Positions 5,312 through 5,520 of a DNA stretch of 5,520 bases are shown here, piece after piece. The stretch covers positions 1 through 5,520 of the forward strand of contig VXON01000023.1 in the NCBI GenBank assembly GCA_009840065.1, read 5' to 3'. This stretch comes from Cenarchaeum sp. SB0662_bin_33 (lineage in GTDB: Archaea > Thermoproteota > Nitrososphaeria > Nitrososphaerales > Nitrosopumilaceae). Both the position numbers and the translations under genes were made by a program. Within the stretch, counting starts at the first letter, position 1, and every line of letters begins with the position of its first letter. The notes under the pieces are model-generated. The model saw nothing but the letters and a program-made list of their open reading frames with translations. It did no database searches and was not told the origin of the DNA.

Positions 5312-5520
5312 GATGGACATGTAATACTGGAATTGTACTTGGCTAGATCATGCATACTTCAAACAAAATATTGCCTCTTGTACATGAATACAATGGCGTG
5401 CCAGATCACATATTTTCACTTTCTTGTCACGTGCTTGGCCAGGCCAGCGTGCGGCACAAGTGTTGAGAACAGGGATCATGCGTACAGAATAGACCAACTG
5501 CGCGAGGGGCCGCGTCCAAA
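5312..5520 (+). other. 3' flank of the oxidase operon, no recognised gene
   Basis: The frame of ctaA stays open after its TAG to the window edge (about 69 codons), with ATGs at 5384 and 5393 that could begin a gene running off the right side. Its translation is rich in Cys, Tyr and His and matches no family I know. A minus-strand frame is also open from the edge to 5348. A pyrimidine-rich stretch at 5411-5427 could help end transcription. An odd palindrome TGGCC-A-GGCCA lies at 5436-5446. None of these is strong enough to call. Confidence 0.3.

Noticed and set aside
5348..5520. Minus-strand frame open from the right edge (about 56 codons)
   Set aside because: No family resemblance, and the length is within what chance allows; the competing plus-strand frame is equally open.
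1..5520. tRNA, rRNA, CRISPR array or riboswitch
   Set aside because: I found no tRNA T-arm pattern, no regularly spaced repeats and no recognisable aptamer in the non-coding parts, by eye only.

Overview
The window most likely comes from an ammonia-oxidising-type archaeon (Thaumarchaeota/Nitrososphaerota). This is inferred from four things: an oxidase operon that pairs a heme-copper oxidase with a membrane-anchored blue-copper protein and no cytochrome c, a half-size archaeal-type heme A synthase, an archaeal TATA-like box just upstream of the operon, and strong use of ATA for Ile. No rRNA or other taxonomic marker is present, so the assignment is moderate.

Layout. Positions 1-131 hold the decayed 3' end of a DDE-type transposase with two in-frame stops. 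Positions 132-332 are non-coding, with a hairpin at 292-310. Positions 333-1160 (minus) encode a SAM-dependent methyltransferase of unknown substrate; a perfect 7-bp hairpin covers its stop codon. Positions 1161-1654 are a long divergent intergenic region with candidate TATA boxes for both flanking genes, a 13-bp palindrome and a possible zinc-ribbon gene remnant on the minus strand. Positions 1655-5311 (plus) are a tight five-gene operon: a small protein carrying a signal sequence and the first transmembrane helix of oxidase subunit II, then the CuA part of subunit II, subunit I, a double-cupredoxin membrane protein, and a compact CtaA. Positions 5312-5520 contain no recognisable gene.

How the genes work together (inference from families). 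CtaA converts heme O to heme A for subunit I. The double cupredoxin sits on the outer face and probably carries electrons to the CuA centre of subunit II, which passes them to heme a and then to the heme a3/CuB site of subunit I, where O2 is reduced and protons are pumped. The gene gaps are 1 to 36 nt and several Shine-Dalgarno-like sequences lie next to or over the preceding stop, so the proteins are probably made together.

The points most worth a second look are the two-gene subunit II, broken exactly in the cytoplasmic loop of its helical hairpin; a His where the K-pathway Lys of subunit I is expected; the near-perfect internal duplication of the cupredoxin; and the two mobile-element-like relics beside the operon.
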